A DNA stretch of 60,956 nt. Source: Methylopumilus sp036745495. GTDB lineage: Bacteria; Pseudomonadota; Gammaproteobacteria; Burkholderiales; Methylophilaceae. The position numbers and the translations under genes were made by a program. Shown piece by piece: positions 42,444-52,310 of the stretch. Within the stretch, counting starts at the first letter, position 1; every line of letters begins with the position of its first letter. The notes under the pieces were generated by a model. It did no database searches, was not told where the DNA came from, and saw only the letters and a list, made by a program, of their open reading frames with translations. The DNA lies in NCBI GenBank assembly GCA_036745495.1, contig DAIOGA010000004.1, positions 1 to 60,956 of the forward strand. Reading direction: 5' to 3'.

Positions 42444-44115
42444 ATCAAAAAAAATTGATCATGCCGCAGTAGATGCCCTTGTAAGTTCAGGACTGAATCG
42501 TCATTTGGCTAAGTTTTATTCGGCGCGGGGTATTAAGCATATTGACGATGCCACACTCTCTATCGAGAAAATTATTCCTCCAGAAGCTTTAACAAATAAC
42601 ACACTAATGGCGTCAATCTTAGCTGATGCTATTTTTCAAAAACAAAAAATTCTTATTATTGGTGATTACGATACGGATGGCGCAACATCAACAGCTGTGG
42701 GCGTAAGGGCGCTTAGGATGATGGGTGCTGATGTGGATTATTTAGTACCTAATCGATTTGAGTTTGGCTACGGACTAACACCCGAAATTGTTGATTTAGC
42801 GAAAGAAAAAAATCCTAAAATTATTATTACCGTTGATAACGGTATTGCAAGTGTAGAAGGCGTAAATCAAGCCAATCAATATGGTATTGATGTGTTAGTG
42901 ACAGATCACCATCTTCCGGGTGATACATTGCCTCTCGCTAAATGCATCGTGAATCCTAATCAGCATGGTTGTAATTTCCCAAGTAAATATCTATGCGGTG
43001 TAGGCGTTATTTTTTATGTCATGTTAGCTTTAAGAGCTGAACTTCGAAAACGAGATTATTTTAAGGATCGTACTGAGCCCAACTTAATGCAGCTAATTGA
43101 TATTGTAGCTTTAGGTACAGTTGCAGATTTAGTGCCCTTAGATCGTAATAACCGCACTTTAGTTGAATACGGTATTCGAAGAATTAGATCAGGTCAGGCT
43201 AACCCAGGTATTCGAGCGCTCATGGCGCTAACTAAAAAAAATCCATCACAATTTCATACGTCTGACCTTGCCTTTAGTATTGCGCCAAGACTTAATGCCG
43301 CAGGAAGATTAGATGATATGACTTTAGGTATTCAATGTCTTTTATCTGAAAGTTATGAAGATGCGCGTTTTATTGCATCATCACTCGAAGCCTTAAATCT
43401 CAAAAGAAGATCAATTGAATCCGAAATGAAAGATGGCGCTTCAATTCAATTACATGATGTGAATTGTGAAGCTCAATTTAGCATCGCACTGTATGACTCC
43501 ACCTGGCATCAGGGAGTGATTGGGATTATTGCCTCTCGTATCAAAGATAAATATCACCGCCCTGTAATTGTATTTGCTAAATCTGATGAAGGTATTCTTA
43601 AGGGTTCAGGTAGATCTATTCAATCACTTCATTTAAGAGATGCACTCGATCTTGTTTCAAAAAAAGATCCAAATATTCTTATTACATTCGGTGGTCATGC
43701 CATGGCTGCTGGACTCACAATAAAAGAAGATGATTTTGATCGGTTCGTTCATTTATTTGAAGAAACGGTGAAAAGCCTAATTACGTCAGAGGATCTTGAG
43801 TTAACGATTGAAGTGGATGATGCGCTTAATTTTTCAGAAGTGACTTATGAAGATGTAGAGCATATTAATGCCCAAGTATGGGGACAAGGTTTTCCGCTTC
43901 CTATCTTTGAAGGTGAGTTTGAAGTTGTTGAACAAAAAATCCTCGCAGATAAGCATTTAAAGTTAAATCTTTTATTACAAAATAAAGTGTTTGAAGCTAT
44001 TTATTTTAATCATAGCGAACACCTTCCTCGAAAGATAAAAGCGATCTATCAGGTTGATTCTAATGAATTTAATGGCAATAAAAAAATTCAAATTCAATTA
44101 AGAATGCTCTCTTAG
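42433..44115 (+). CDS. recJ: Single-stranded-DNA-specific 5'-3' exonuclease RecJ
   Basis: 560 residues. DHH-family motifs are DYDTDGATSTA (78-88), TVDNG (133-137) and the name-giving DHH (158-160). The DHHA1 domain has FGGHAMAAGLTI near residue 402, with an OB-like C-terminal domain after it. It acts in mismatch and recombination repair. The ATG lies within the 3' end of the RpfE-type gene (11-base overlap). tpiA begins 69 bases downstream. Length is normal. Confidence 0.97.
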   Translation: MFIKSKKIDHAAVDALVSSGLNRHLAKFYSARGIKHIDDATLSIEKIIPPEALTNNTLMASILADAIFQKQKILIIGDYDTDGATSTAVGVRALRMMGADVDYLVPNRFEFGYGLTPEIVDLAKEKNPKIIITVDNGIASVEGVNQANQYGIDVLVTDHHLPGDTLPLAKCIVNPNQHGCNFPSKYLCGVGVIFYVMLALRAELRKRDYFKDRTEPNLMQLIDIVALGTVADLVPLDRNNRTLVEYGIRRIRSGQANPGIRALMALTKKNPSQFHTSDLAFSIAPRLNAAGRLDDMTLGIQCLLSESYEDARFIASSLEALNLKRRSIESEMKDGASIQLHDVNCEAQFSIALYDSTWHQGVIGIIASRIKDKYHRPVIVFAKSDEGILKGSGRSIQSLHLRDALDLVSKKDPNILITFGGHAMAAGLTIKEDDFDRFVHLFEETVKSLITSEDLELTIEVDDALNFSEVTYEDVEHINAQVWGQGFPLPIFEGEFEVVEQKILADKHLKLNLLLQNKVFEAIYFNHSEHLPRKIKAIYQVDSNEFNGNKKIQIQLRMLS

Positions 44116-44184
44116 AGAGGCATCCTTGAATTGCCCATCTAGCGCCAACAAAGTAAAATTCAACAAACTATTTAAGAGAGTGTC

Positions 44185-44937
44185 ATGAGACGTAAAATCG
44201 TTGTTGGTAATTGGAAAATGAATGGTTCTTTGGCGTCCAATGAAGCGCTCCTTAAAACCTTGACAGAAAAGATACCTCAAACAATTCCTGTGGATATTGT
44301 GGTATGTGTCCCTTATCCTTTCTTATTTCAAACGCAATCCTATCTTAAAAATTCACCTATTCGTTGGGGCGCTCAGAATGTGGCTAAATTTGAATCAGGC
44401 GCTTTTACTGGTGAAGTGAGTGTTTCTATGCTCAAAGAATTTGGCGCTAGCTACGTGATTATTGGCCATTCTGAAAGAAGTACGGCTTACTGTGAATCAG
44501 ATGAAAATATTGCTACTAAATTTATGATGGTAAAAAAAGCAGGCATGACGCCTATTTTATGTGTTGGTGAAACTTTGATTGAGAGAGAGGCTGGCATTAT
44601 GGAAAAAGTTGTTTCTAAGCAACTTGATACCATTATTGAAATGTATGGCGAAGAAATATTCGATGAGACTGTGATTGCTTATGAGCCCGTATGGGCAATT
44701 GGCACTAATTTGGCAGCTTCTCCTGAGCAAGCGCAAGCAATGCATCAATTTATTCGTGAGAAATTATCCTCAAATACTAAGGTCGCAAAGAGCCTTAAAA
44801 TCATCTACGGAGGGAGCGTAAACCCTCAAAATGCGTTACAATTATTCTCTATGCCTGACGTAGACGGCGGACTCGTAGGAAGAGCTTCTTTAAATGCGAG
44901 TGATTTTGAGTCTATTTGTCATTCGGCCGAAATATAA
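44185..44937 (+). CDS. tpiA: Triosephosphate isomerase
   Basis: 250-residue glycolytic enzyme that interconverts DHAP and glyceraldehyde 3-phosphate. Active-site residues are Lys11 in VVGNWKMNG, His95 in GHSERS and Glu167 in AYEPVWAIGT. The phosphate-binding IYGGSVNPQNA is near the end. secG follows after 18 bases. The order tpiA-secG-tRNA-Leu-nuoA is conserved in Betaproteobacteria. Confidence 0.98.
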   Translation: MRRKIVVGNWKMNGSLASNEALLKTLTEKIPQTIPVDIVVCVPYPFLFQTQSYLKNSPIRWGAQNVAKFESGAFTGEVSVSMLKEFGASYVIIGHSERSTAYCESDENIATKFMMVKKAGMTPILCVGETLIEREAGIMEKVVSKQLDTIIEMYGEEIFDETVIAYEPVWAIGTNLAASPEQAQAMHQFIREKLSSNTKVAKSLKIIYGGSVNPQNALQLFSMPDVDGGLVGRASLNASDFESICHSAEI

Positions 44938-44955
44938 ATCAAAGAAAATAAGATT

Positions 44956-45306
44956 ATGGAAAATTTAGTAACAATTATTCATGTAATTGCATGCTTGGGT
45001 GTGATTGGCTTGGTGCTGATACAACATGGCAAGGGTGCTGATATGGGTGCGGCTTTTGGAAGCGGCTCATCAGGTAGTTTATTTGGCGTAAGCGGTTCAT
45101 CTAATTTTTTAAGCAGAACAACAGCAATATTTGTTTTAGTCTTTTTTCTGACCAGCATTTCCTTGGCGTTTATCGCAGGTCAAAAATCAGGCACTGGAAG
45201 TGTGGTGAAGGCAACTGAGTCGTCAGAAGTGCAAAAACCTTCTGAAACTAAAAGTGGTGAAGCTCAGTCGAACTCATCAAGTGGTGCTCAGAATATCCCA
45301 AAATAG
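44956..45306 (+). CDS. secG: Protein translocase subunit SecG
   Basis: 116 residues with two membrane helices (about 3-25 and 53-74). Between them lies the conserved cytosolic loop VLIQHGKGADMGAAFGSGSS. The C-terminal tail is rich in Ser, Gly, Glu and Lys and of low complexity, as is common in proteobacterial SecG. It is part of the SecYEG export channel. It lies between tpiA and tRNA-Leu. Confidence 0.95.
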   Translation: MENLVTIIHVIACLGVIGLVLIQHGKGADMGAAFGSGSSGSLFGVSGSSNFLSRTTAIFVLVFFLTSISLAFIAGQKSGTGSVVKATESSEVQKPSETKSGEAQSNSSSGAQNIPK

Positions 45307-45325
45307 AGACTGTTAAATCTATAAA

Positions 45326-45410
45326 GCCGTCGTGGTGGAATTGGTAGACACGCTATCTTGAGGGGGTAGTGACGAAAGTCGTGAGAGTTCGAGTCTCTCC
45401 GACGGCACCA
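45326..45410 (+). tRNA. tRNA-Leu (anticodon GAG)
   Basis: 85 nt including encoded CCA and a class II variable arm. Acceptor GCCGTCG pairs with CGACGGC near 45400-45406. The anticodon loop TTGAGGG gives GAG at 45360-45362, reading CUC and CUU. It sits between secG and nuoA, a position conserved in relatives, and may be cut from a transcript that continues into nuo. Confidence 0.97.
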
Positions 45411-45449
45411 AATTAAGAAAATCATGTAGTATTTTTTTAAGGAATCGTT

Positions 45450-45806
45450 GTGCTGGAAAATTATTTTCCAATTTTATTATTCATATGCGTAGGACTTGCG
45501 GTTGGTGCAGGGCCTCTTCTCATCGGCAGCATTCTCTCACCTAATAAACCTGATAGTGAAAAAAATTCCCCATACGAATGTGGTTTTGAAGCATTTGAAG
45601 ATGCGCGCATGAAATTTGATGTGCGATATTATCTGGTCGCTATTCTTTTTATTTTATTTGATCTTGAAATAACATTTCTTTTTCCCTGGGCAGTAGTCAT
45701 TCAAAAAATTGGTATGTTTGGGTTTATTGCCATGATGATTTTCCTAGCCATTTTGGTGGTTGGTTTTATTTACGAATGGATGAAAGGTGCCCTTGATTGG
45801 GAATAG
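45450..45806 (+). CDS. nuoA: NADH-quinone oxidoreductase subunit A
   Basis: 118 residues with three membrane helices; part of the membrane arm of complex I. The family signature is SEKNSPYECGFEAFEDARMK with the exposed cysteine loop, followed by FDVRYYLVAILFILFDLEIT. The start is GTG at 45450, supported by AAGGA six bases upstream. It is the first gene of the complete nuoA-N operon; nuoB follows after 3 bases. Confidence 0.97.
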   Translation: MLENYFPILLFICVGLAVGAGPLLIGSILSPNKPDSEKNSPYECGFEAFEDARMKFDVRYYLVAILFILFDLEITFLFPWAVVIQKIGMFGFIAMMIFLAILVVGFIYEWMKGALDWE

Positions 45807-45809
45807 CGT

Positions 45810-46286
45810 ATGAGCATTGAAGGCATCATGGAAAAAGGGTTTGTCACTACAAATTTAGACACTCTTATCAATTACACCCGCACAGGTTCTTTATGGCCTA
45901 TGACTTTTGGACTTGCATGTTGCGCAGTTGAAATGATGCATGCTGGCGCAGCTCGATATGACTTAGATCGATTTGGTGTTGTATTTAGACCTAGCCCAAG
46001 GCAATCGGATGTCATGATTGTAGCTGGCACATTAGTCAATAAAATGGCGCCCGCGTTAAGAAAAGTTTACGATCAAATGGCAGAGCCGCGTTGGGTCATT
46101 TCGATGGGTTCATGCGCAAATGGTGGTGGTTATTATCACTACTCTTATTCAGTTGTTCGTGGTTGCGATCGCATTGTGCCGGTTGATGTTTATGTACCTG
46201 GTTGCCCGCCAACAGCTGAAGCACTTATGTTTGGAATTATTCAGCTTCAAAATAAAATTAAACGTACCAATACGATTGCGCGTTAA
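45810..46286 (+). CDS. nuoB: NADH-quinone oxidoreductase subunit B
   Basis: 158 residues; carries cluster N2, the last iron-sulfur centre before quinone. Ligands visible are the tandem Cys37-Cys38 (FGLACCAVEMM), Cys102 (SMGSCANGGG) and Cys132 (VPGCPPTAEA). It lies at the junction of the peripheral and membrane arms. nuoC starts 3 bases later. Complete. Confidence 0.98.
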   Translation: MSIEGIMEKGFVTTNLDTLINYTRTGSLWPMTFGLACCAVEMMHAGAARYDLDRFGVVFRPSPRQSDVMIVAGTLVNKMAPALRKVYDQMAEPRWVISMGSCANGGGYYHYSYSVVRGCDRIVPVDVYVPGCPPTAEALMFGIIQLQNKIKRTNTIAR

Positions 46287-46289
46287 TCT

Positions 46290-46883
46290 ATGAGCTCAGT
46301 CGAAATATTACTTAAAGAAATAAAATCGACTTTTGGTAAAGAAGTAGGTCACGCATCCATTGAGCATAATGAGCTCACCATCGAAGTAAAGATCGATGAT
46401 CTTTTACCCACTTTAAAAACTTTAAAACAAAACAAAGCATTTCAATTTAAACAGTTGATCGATCTTTGCGGTGTTGACTATAAAGATTATGGCGAAGGCA
46501 CTTGGACTAAACCTCGTTTTGCTCTGGTTTATCACTTCTTATCCATCGAACATAACCATCGTATTCGTGTGAGAACTTTTTCCAAAGAAGAAAATTTTCC
46601 ATTATTTCCATCTGTAATTGATTTATGGCCAGCTGCTAATTGGTATGAAAGAGAAGCCTTCGATTTATTTGGTTTTATGTTTACTGATCACCCCGATTTA
46701 AGACGCATACTCACAGATTATGGATTCGTAGGCCATCCATTCCGCAAAGATTTTCCGATGATCGGTAAAGTTGAAATGCGTTATGACGATGTTCAAAAGC
46801 GTGTCATCTATCAGCCCGTTTCAATTGAAGAAAGAAATAACGTGCCACGCATCATTCGTGAAGAAGGTTTTCATAATGGCTGA
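46290..46883 (+). CDS. nuoC: NADH-quinone oxidoreductase subunit C
   Basis: 197 residues; 30-kDa type subunit of the peripheral arm. The signature WPAANWYEREAFDLFGFMFT is followed by HPDLRRILTDYGFVGHPFRK. It is a separate gene, not fused to nuoD as in E. coli, in line with Betaproteobacteria. Its last 8 bases overlap the nuoD start. Confidence 0.97.
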   Translation: MSSVEILLKEIKSTFGKEVGHASIEHNELTIEVKIDDLLPTLKTLKQNKAFQFKQLIDLCGVDYKDYGEGTWTKPRFALVYHFLSIEHNHRIRVRTFSKEENFPLFPSVIDLWPAANWYEREAFDLFGFMFTDHPDLRRILTDYGFVGHPFRKDFPMIGKVEMRYDDVQKRVIYQPVSIEERNNVPRIIREEGFHNG

Positions 46884-48126
46884 AATTAGAAACTATACGA
46901 TGAACTTTGGCCCGCAACACCCTGCAGCACATGGTGTGTTGCGTTTAGTATTAGAGCTTGATGGTGAAGTCATTCAGCGCGCAGATCCTCATATTGGACT
47001 CCTTCATCGCGGCACGGAAAAGTTAGCTGAAAATAGAACGTACTTACAAACTGTTCCTTATATGGATCGTTTAGATTATGTATCTATGATGGCGAATGAA
47101 CATGCCTATGTTTTAGCTATTGAAAAATTATTAAATATTGATGTTCCTATTCGGGCTCAATATATTCGTGTCATGTTTGATGAAATTACACGCATCTTAA
47201 ATCATTTATTATGGTTAGGCGCGCATGCACTTGATGTGGGCGCTATGACTGTTTTCTTATATGCATTCCGAGAAAGAGAAGACCTTTTTGATTGTTATGA
47301 AGCAGCATCTGGTGCGAGAATGCATGCAGCTTACTATCGTCCTGGCGGTGTTTATCGAGATCTTCCTGATCGCATGCCTCAATATGAATCAAATTTTAAA
47401 AACAAAAAAGAATTAGATGGCTTAAATCAAAATCGCAGTGGTTCACTATTAGATTTCATTGAAGATTTTGCAAATCGCTTTCCAAAATATGTAGATGAAT
47501 ATGAAACATTATTGACAGACAATCGTATTTGGAAACAGCGCACAGTAGGTATTGGCGTTGTTGATCCTGATCGCGCTATAGCACTCGGTATGACTGGCCC
47601 TATGTTAAGAGGCTCAGGTATTGCATGGGACTTAAGAAAAAAACAACCGTACGAAGTGTACGATCAACTTGATTTTGATATTCCTGTGGGTGTGAATGGT
47701 GATTGTTACGATAGATACCTAGTTCGCATCGAAGAATTTAGACAATCTAATCGCATTATTAAACAGTGCATAGATTGGCTCAGAAAAAATCCAGGCCCAG
47801 TCATCAGTGACAACCACAAAGTGGCTCCACCACCGCGAACTGCCATGAAAGAAGATATGGAAGCGATGATTCATCACTTTAAATTATTTACAGAAGGTTT
47901 CCATATCCCACCTGGTGAAGCTTATGCAGCAGTCGAACATCCTAAAGGTGAGTTCGGTATTTATTTAATTTCAGATGGCGCAAATAAACCTTACCGATTA
48001 AAGATACGCGCTCCCGGTTTCCCACATTTAGCAGCTTTAGATGAAATGACACGAGGCCATATGATTTCTGACTTAGTTGCTATTATTGGTACGCAAGATA
48101 TTGTATTTGGTGAGATTGATCGATAA
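46876..48126 (+). CDS. nuoD: NADH-quinone oxidoreductase subunit D
   Basis: 416 residues from the ATG at 46876 (MAEIRNYTMNFGPQHPAAHG). The open frame extends upstream to a TTG inside nuoC, but the 46876 start matches the family exactly. It forms the quinone site with NuoB. Motifs include LHRGTEKLAENRTYLQTVPY with the quinone-site region, GARMHAAYYRPGGV, and the C-terminal FGEIDR. The start overlaps nuoC by 8 bases, and nuoE begins 2 bases after it. Confidence 0.98.
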   Translation: MAEIRNYTMNFGPQHPAAHGVLRLVLELDGEVIQRADPHIGLLHRGTEKLAENRTYLQTVPYMDRLDYVSMMANEHAYVLAIEKLLNIDVPIRAQYIRVMFDEITRILNHLLWLGAHALDVGAMTVFLYAFREREDLFDCYEAASGARMHAAYYRPGGVYRDLPDRMPQYESNFKNKKELDGLNQNRSGSLLDFIEDFANRFPKYVDEYETLLTDNRIWKQRTVGIGVVDPDRAIALGMTGPMLRGSGIAWDLRKKQPYEVYDQLDFDIPVGVNGDCYDRYLVRIEEFRQSNRIIKQCIDWLRKNPGPVISDNHKVAPPPRTAMKEDMEAMIHHFKLFTEGFHIPPGEAYAAVEHPKGEFGIYLISDGANKPYRLKIRAPGFPHLAALDEMTRGHMISDLVAIIGTQDIVFGEIDR

Positions 48127-48128
48127 AA

Positions 48129-48602
48129 ATGATGCACGCTGACGACATTAAATTAATTGATAAAGAATTAAAGAAGTTTCCGGACAACCAAAAACAATCC
48201 GCAGTAATTTCTGCTTTACGTATTGTTCAAACCCGACATGGCTGGCTATCTAATGAACATATTTCTGATGTTGCACATTATTTAGGTATGCCAGAAATTG
48301 CAGTGATGGAAGTTGCAACTTTTTATAACATGTTCAATTTAGAATCAAAAGGCAAATACCAAATTACGGTATGTACCAATATTTCATGCATGTTAAGAAA
48401 TTCAGATGAAATTGTGCAGCACCTAGAAAAGAAATTAGGTATCGGTTTTGGCGAAGTCTCTAAAGATAAAAAATTCTCACTTAAAGAGGGCGAGTGCATG
48501 GGAGCTTGTGGTGGCGCACCGTTATGTCTCATTAACAATCACACTATGCATGAGCACTTAACGATAGAAAAAATTGACAAGCTTTTAGCGAGCCTTAAAT
48601 AA
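48129..48602 (+). CDS. nuoE: NADH-quinone oxidoreductase subunit E
   Basis: 157 residues, thioredoxin-like. The [2Fe-2S] cluster N1a ligands are Cys82, Cys87, Cys123 and Cys127 (C-x4-C and C-x3-C). An N-terminal helical part has RHGWLSNEHISDVAHYLGMP. It is part of the NADH dehydrogenase module with NuoF and NuoG. It directly abuts nuoF. Confidence 0.97.
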   Translation: MMHADDIKLIDKELKKFPDNQKQSAVISALRIVQTRHGWLSNEHISDVAHYLGMPEIAVMEVATFYNMFNLESKGKYQITVCTNISCMLRNSDEIVQHLEKKLGIGFGEVSKDKKFSLKEGECMGACGGAPLCLINNHTMHEHLTIEKIDKLLASLK

Positions 48603-49922
48603 ATGGTAAAGCAAATCGATATCATTAAGCCATCAAAAATTTTTCCAAATCAAGATTTGGTTTGTTTAAGAACTATGATTCATGATGATCCGGGTTCTAT
48701 TGATACTTATTTAAAAGTAGGTGGATATGAACAACTTAAACAAATACTCAAAAAGAAAATAAAACCTGAAGCAATCTTGGCCGAATTAAAAACGTCAGGA
48801 CTTAGAGGTCGAGGTGGCGCAGGATTCCCAACTGCAATTAAATGGTCTTTCATGTCTCGTGATTACGATGGCATTAAATATCTTGTATGTAATTCAGATG
48901 AAGGCGAACCTGGCACATTTAAAGATCGAGATATTCTTAGATATAACCCGCATCAACTTATCGAAGGTATGCTCATTGCGGCTTATGTAATGGGAACGCG
49001 TGTGGGTTATAACTATATTCACGGCGAGATTTGGCGAGAATATGAACTCTTTGAAAAAGCGCTTGATGAAGCAAGAGACCACGGATTTTTAGGTGAAGAT
49101 ATATTAGGATCAGACTTTAGTTTTGATTTATATGCAGTGCATGGTTATGGCGCTTACATATGCGGTGAAGAAACAGCCCTCATTGAATCAATCGAAGGTA
49201 AAAAAGGACAGCCGCGTTATAAACCACCATTTCCAGCAACTTATGGTATTTACGGCAAACCTACCAATGTAAATAACACAGAAACATTTGCATCTGTGCC
49301 ATGGATTCTTGAGCATGGCGGTCAAGCATTTCAAGATTTAGGTGTTGAAAATTCAGGCGGCGTTAAATTGTTTTCTGTATCAGGCCATGTGGAAAAGCCA
49401 GGTAATTATGAAATTAAAATGGGCACGCCCTTTAGTGAATTATTAAATATGGCTGGCGGTATTTGGCATCGAAGAAAATTAAAGGCAGTTATTCCTGGAG
49501 GTCCTTCGACAGCTGTTGTGCCAGCAGCACTTATTGAAAATGCCACCATGGATTATGACGGACTGCAAAAAATTGGTTCGAGTTTAGGAGCGGGCTCCGT
49601 GATTATTATGGATGACTCCACTTGTATGGTAAGTGCTTTAAAACGTCTCTCTTACTTCTTCTATGAAGAATCATGTGGCCAGTGCACACCTTGTCGTGAA
49701 GGCACAGGTTGGGTTTATCGAGTCATCAAAAGAATTGTAGATGGCAAAGGCACTATGGAAGATCTTGATCTTTTAACTGATGTTAGCAAAAAGATTTCTG
49801 GCAGAACTATATGCGCTCTAGGTGATGCTGCTGCCACACCCGTATTAAGTTTCATTAAACACTTTAGACCTGAGTTTGAATATTTTATTCAACACGGGCA
49901 TTCAATGGTTAAAGCTAAATGA
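48603..49922 (+). CDS. nuoF: NADH-quinone oxidoreductase subunit F
   Basis: 439 residues; binds NADH, FMN and [4Fe-4S] cluster N3. The nucleotide and flavin regions are GLRGRGGAGFPTAIKWSFMS and CNSDEGEPGTFKDRDIL. GAYICGEETALIESIEGKKG follows. N3 ligands are Cys358, Cys361, Cys364 (CGQCTPC) and Cys404 (GRTICALG). The stop overlaps the nuoG ATG by 4 bases. Confidence 0.98.
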   Translation: MVKQIDIIKPSKIFPNQDLVCLRTMIHDDPGSIDTYLKVGGYEQLKQILKKKIKPEAILAELKTSGLRGRGGAGFPTAIKWSFMSRDYDGIKYLVCNSDEGEPGTFKDRDILRYNPHQLIEGMLIAAYVMGTRVGYNYIHGEIWREYELFEKALDEARDHGFLGEDILGSDFSFDLYAVHGYGAYICGEETALIESIEGKKGQPRYKPPFPATYGIYGKPTNVNNTETFASVPWILEHGGQAFQDLGVENSGGVKLFSVSGHVEKPGNYEIKMGTPFSELLNMAGGIWHRRKLKAVIPGGPSTAVVPAALIENATMDYDGLQKIGSSLGAGSVIIMDDSTCMVSALKRLSYFFYEESCGQCTPCREGTGWVYRVIKRIVDGKGTMEDLDLLTDVSKKISGRTICALGDAAATPVLSFIKHFRPEFEYFIQHGHSMVKAK

Positions 49923-52309
49923 AAATTACAATTGAAATTGATGGCAAGAAAATCGAAGTAGAAAAAAATACGACGATTATTGCTGCTGCAGATAAAGCAG
50001 GTATTCCAATCCCTCGTTTTTGTTATCACAAAAAATTATCAATCGCTGCAAATTGCCGAATGTGTTTGGTCGATGTAGAAAAATTCAATAAACCATTGCC
50101 TGCATGCGCAACTCAAGTAGCTGATGGTATGAAAGTATCAACCACATCAAAAATGGCTACCGAGGCACAACAAAGTGTCATGGAATTTTTGCTTATCAAT
50201 CATCCGCTAGATTGCCCAATTTGTGATCAAGGTGGTGAATGTGAATTGCAAGATACAGCAGTGGCTTTCGGCAGCGGTCAAACACGTTATAAAGAAGAAA
50301 AACGAGTCGTATTTAATAAAAATATAGGCCCGCTTATTTCGACAGATATGACGCGATGTATTCAATGCACGCGATGTGTAAGATTTTTACAAGAAGTCGG
50401 CGGCATGATGGAGCTTGGCATGGTGGGCCGAGGGGAGCATTCAGAAATTACAGCTTATGTTGATCGTTCCATTCAGTCCGAACTCTCAGGCAATATTATT
50501 GATTTATGTCCTGTAGGGGCGCTTACAAGTAAACCGTTTAGATATAAAGCGCGCACATGGGAGCTTATTAGAAGACCTACTTTAGCGCACCATGATAGTT
50601 TGGGTTCGCCACTTGAAGCACATATTAAACAAAACAAAGTGATTAGAATGCTTCCTCGCGAAGACGAGACAATTAATGAATGTTGGATTTCTGATCGTGA
50701 TCGTTTTTCATATGAAGGCTTGAATAGCGAAGACCGTTTGCAAGTCCCTATGATTAAAGAAAAAGGACAATGGAAAGAATCGGATTGGGAAACTGCTCTA
50801 ACACTTGTTGGTGAAAAACTAAAACATATTGTTGATCATGATAGCCCAGAAGCATTGGGCATTTTGATATCCCCTCAAAGCACGATTGAAGAAGGCATCT
50901 TAGCCAAGAAAATAAGTAACACTTTAAAATCACCTCATATTGATCATCGTATTCGACAATCAGATTTTTCAATAGAACATCAAGCTTCGCCTTGGCTTGG
51001 AAGTCACATTGATGCGATTGGGCAGTTCGATCAATATCTTTTGATTGGTAGCAATATAAGAAATGAGCAGCCGCTTTTAACTTCAAGAATTCGAAAATCT
51101 GTAAATCAAGGTGCAAGTCTTTTTGTAGTTAATTCAATTGATGCAGACCCTCTTATGGTTGTTGCGGAAAAAATGATTCAGGCTTCTCACAAACTTCCTC
51201 ATGCGCTCGCAAAAGTTTTGAAATCAATGACAGAGTTAAAAGGCGTATTAAAAAAAGATATTAAATTTATAAGAGCTGATATTGAAAAAATTAAAAGTGA
51301 CAAAGTAAGTGATGCGATAGCTCAACATTTAATGAAAAATGTTTTAGCGGGCAAAAAAAATAACACATCTATATTACTTGGCCAAATTGCTCAAGAACAT
51401 CCAGACTACTCAACTATTTACAAGCTTGCTTTTGAAATTTCTAAATTATCCCAAGCGACTTTTGGCGTTCTGCCTATATATGCAAATAGTGTAGGACTTC
51501 ATGCTGTTAATGTGCTTCCAGAAAAAGGTGGCTTGAATGCTTATGCAATGTTGGAGAAAAAATTAAAGGCTTACATTCTTTTAAATATTGAGCCTCAATT
51601 AGATGCATCGAATGCACAATTAATGCAGGATGCAATAGTTTCTTCAGATTTTACCGTAGCATTAAGTGCTTATAATTCGAAATACCTTAAAAATGCAGAT
51701 GTAATTTTACCAGTCTCACCATTTACAGAGTCATCCGGCACGATTGTTAATATGGAAGGCCGAGTACAAAGTTATGCAGCTGTCACTCAGTCTTTAGGTC
51801 AATCTAGACCAGCCTGGAAAGTGTTAAGAGTTTTAGCTAATCATCTTGATCTGAAAGATTTTGATTACGAGTCAAGTTTAGATGTCAAAGAAGCGCATAT
51901 GAAATCTAAAAATCAATTCCTATCAAAAGAGCTTTCTAATTCAATTGAAATTACAAGTGATTATAAAATTCGCATCACTAAGCCAAAGCAATTCTCTCGT
52001 ATTGGCGAGATACATCAATATCGTATAGATCCTATTGTAAGACGTGCCCCGTCTCTTCAAACAGCGATTCAAAAATCAAAAGGATTTGCGAAATTAAACC
52101 CGATAGAGATGAAGTCATTAAAACTTAAAATAAATGACAAAATTCAAGTGACGCAAGGTAAGCAATCGACGAATCTTATAGTGACTGAAGATGCAAGCAT
52201 TCCAGAAGGATCTATTTATATACCAAGCGGTATCGATGAAACGGCAAACTTGCCTGACATTTATGGCGACGTTACCGTTAAAAAAATAACTGCAAGGAGC
52301 GCATCTTAA
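49919..52309 (+). CDS. nuoG: NADH-quinone oxidoreductase subunit G
   Basis: 796 residues; largest peripheral subunit. Ligands seen: N1b [2Fe-2S] Cys35, Cys46, Cys49, Cys63; N5 His95, Cys99, Cys102, Cys108; N4 Cys147, Cys150, Cys153, Cys197. The extra N7 cluster of E. coli and Thermus needs a C-x2-C-x3-C just after, but here the region reads TLAHHDSLGSPLEAHI (about 221-236), so N7 is absent as in mitochondrial complex I. A molybdopterin-oxidoreductase-like part follows, without cofactor residues expected to function. The overlap with nuoF is 4 bases. Confidence 0.97.
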   Translation: MKITIEIDGKKIEVEKNTTIIAAADKAGIPIPRFCYHKKLSIAANCRMCLVDVEKFNKPLPACATQVADGMKVSTTSKMATEAQQSVMEFLLINHPLDCPICDQGGECELQDTAVAFGSGQTRYKEEKRVVFNKNIGPLISTDMTRCIQCTRCVRFLQEVGGMMELGMVGRGEHSEITAYVDRSIQSELSGNIIDLCPVGALTSKPFRYKARTWELIRRPTLAHHDSLGSPLEAHIKQNKVIRMLPREDETINECWISDRDRFSYEGLNSEDRLQVPMIKEKGQWKESDWETALTLVGEKLKHIVDHDSPEALGILISPQSTIEEGILAKKISNTLKSPHIDHRIRQSDFSIEHQASPWLGSHIDAIGQFDQYLLIGSNIRNEQPLLTSRIRKSVNQGASLFVVNSIDADPLMVVAEKMIQASHKLPHALAKVLKSMTELKGVLKKDIKFIRADIEKIKSDKVSDAIAQHLMKNVLAGKKNNTSILLGQIAQEHPDYSTIYKLAFEISKLSQATFGVLPIYANSVGLHAVNVLPEKGGLNAYAMLEKKLKAYILLNIEPQLDASNAQLMQDAIVSSDFTVALSAYNSKYLKNADVILPVSPFTESSGTIVNMEGRVQSYAAVTQSLGQSRPAWKVLRVLANHLDLKDFDYESSLDVKEAHMKSKNQFLSKELSNSIEITSDYKIRITKPKQFSRIGEIHQYRIDPIVRRAPSLQTAIQKSKGFAKLNPIEMKSLKLKINDKIQVTQGKQSTNLIVTEDASIPEGSIYIPSGIDETANLPDIYGDVTVKKITARSAS

Positions 52310-52310
52310 G

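Noticed and set aside
46771..46875. Upstream extension of nuoD from a TTG within nuoC
   Set aside because: MAEIRNYTMNFGPQHPAAHG at 46876 is the normal NuoD N-terminus; the extension is out-of-frame nuoC sequence.
50754..51116. 120-codon open frame antisense to nuoG
   Set aside because: Shadow of the nuoG frame, with no start signal and no family resemblance.
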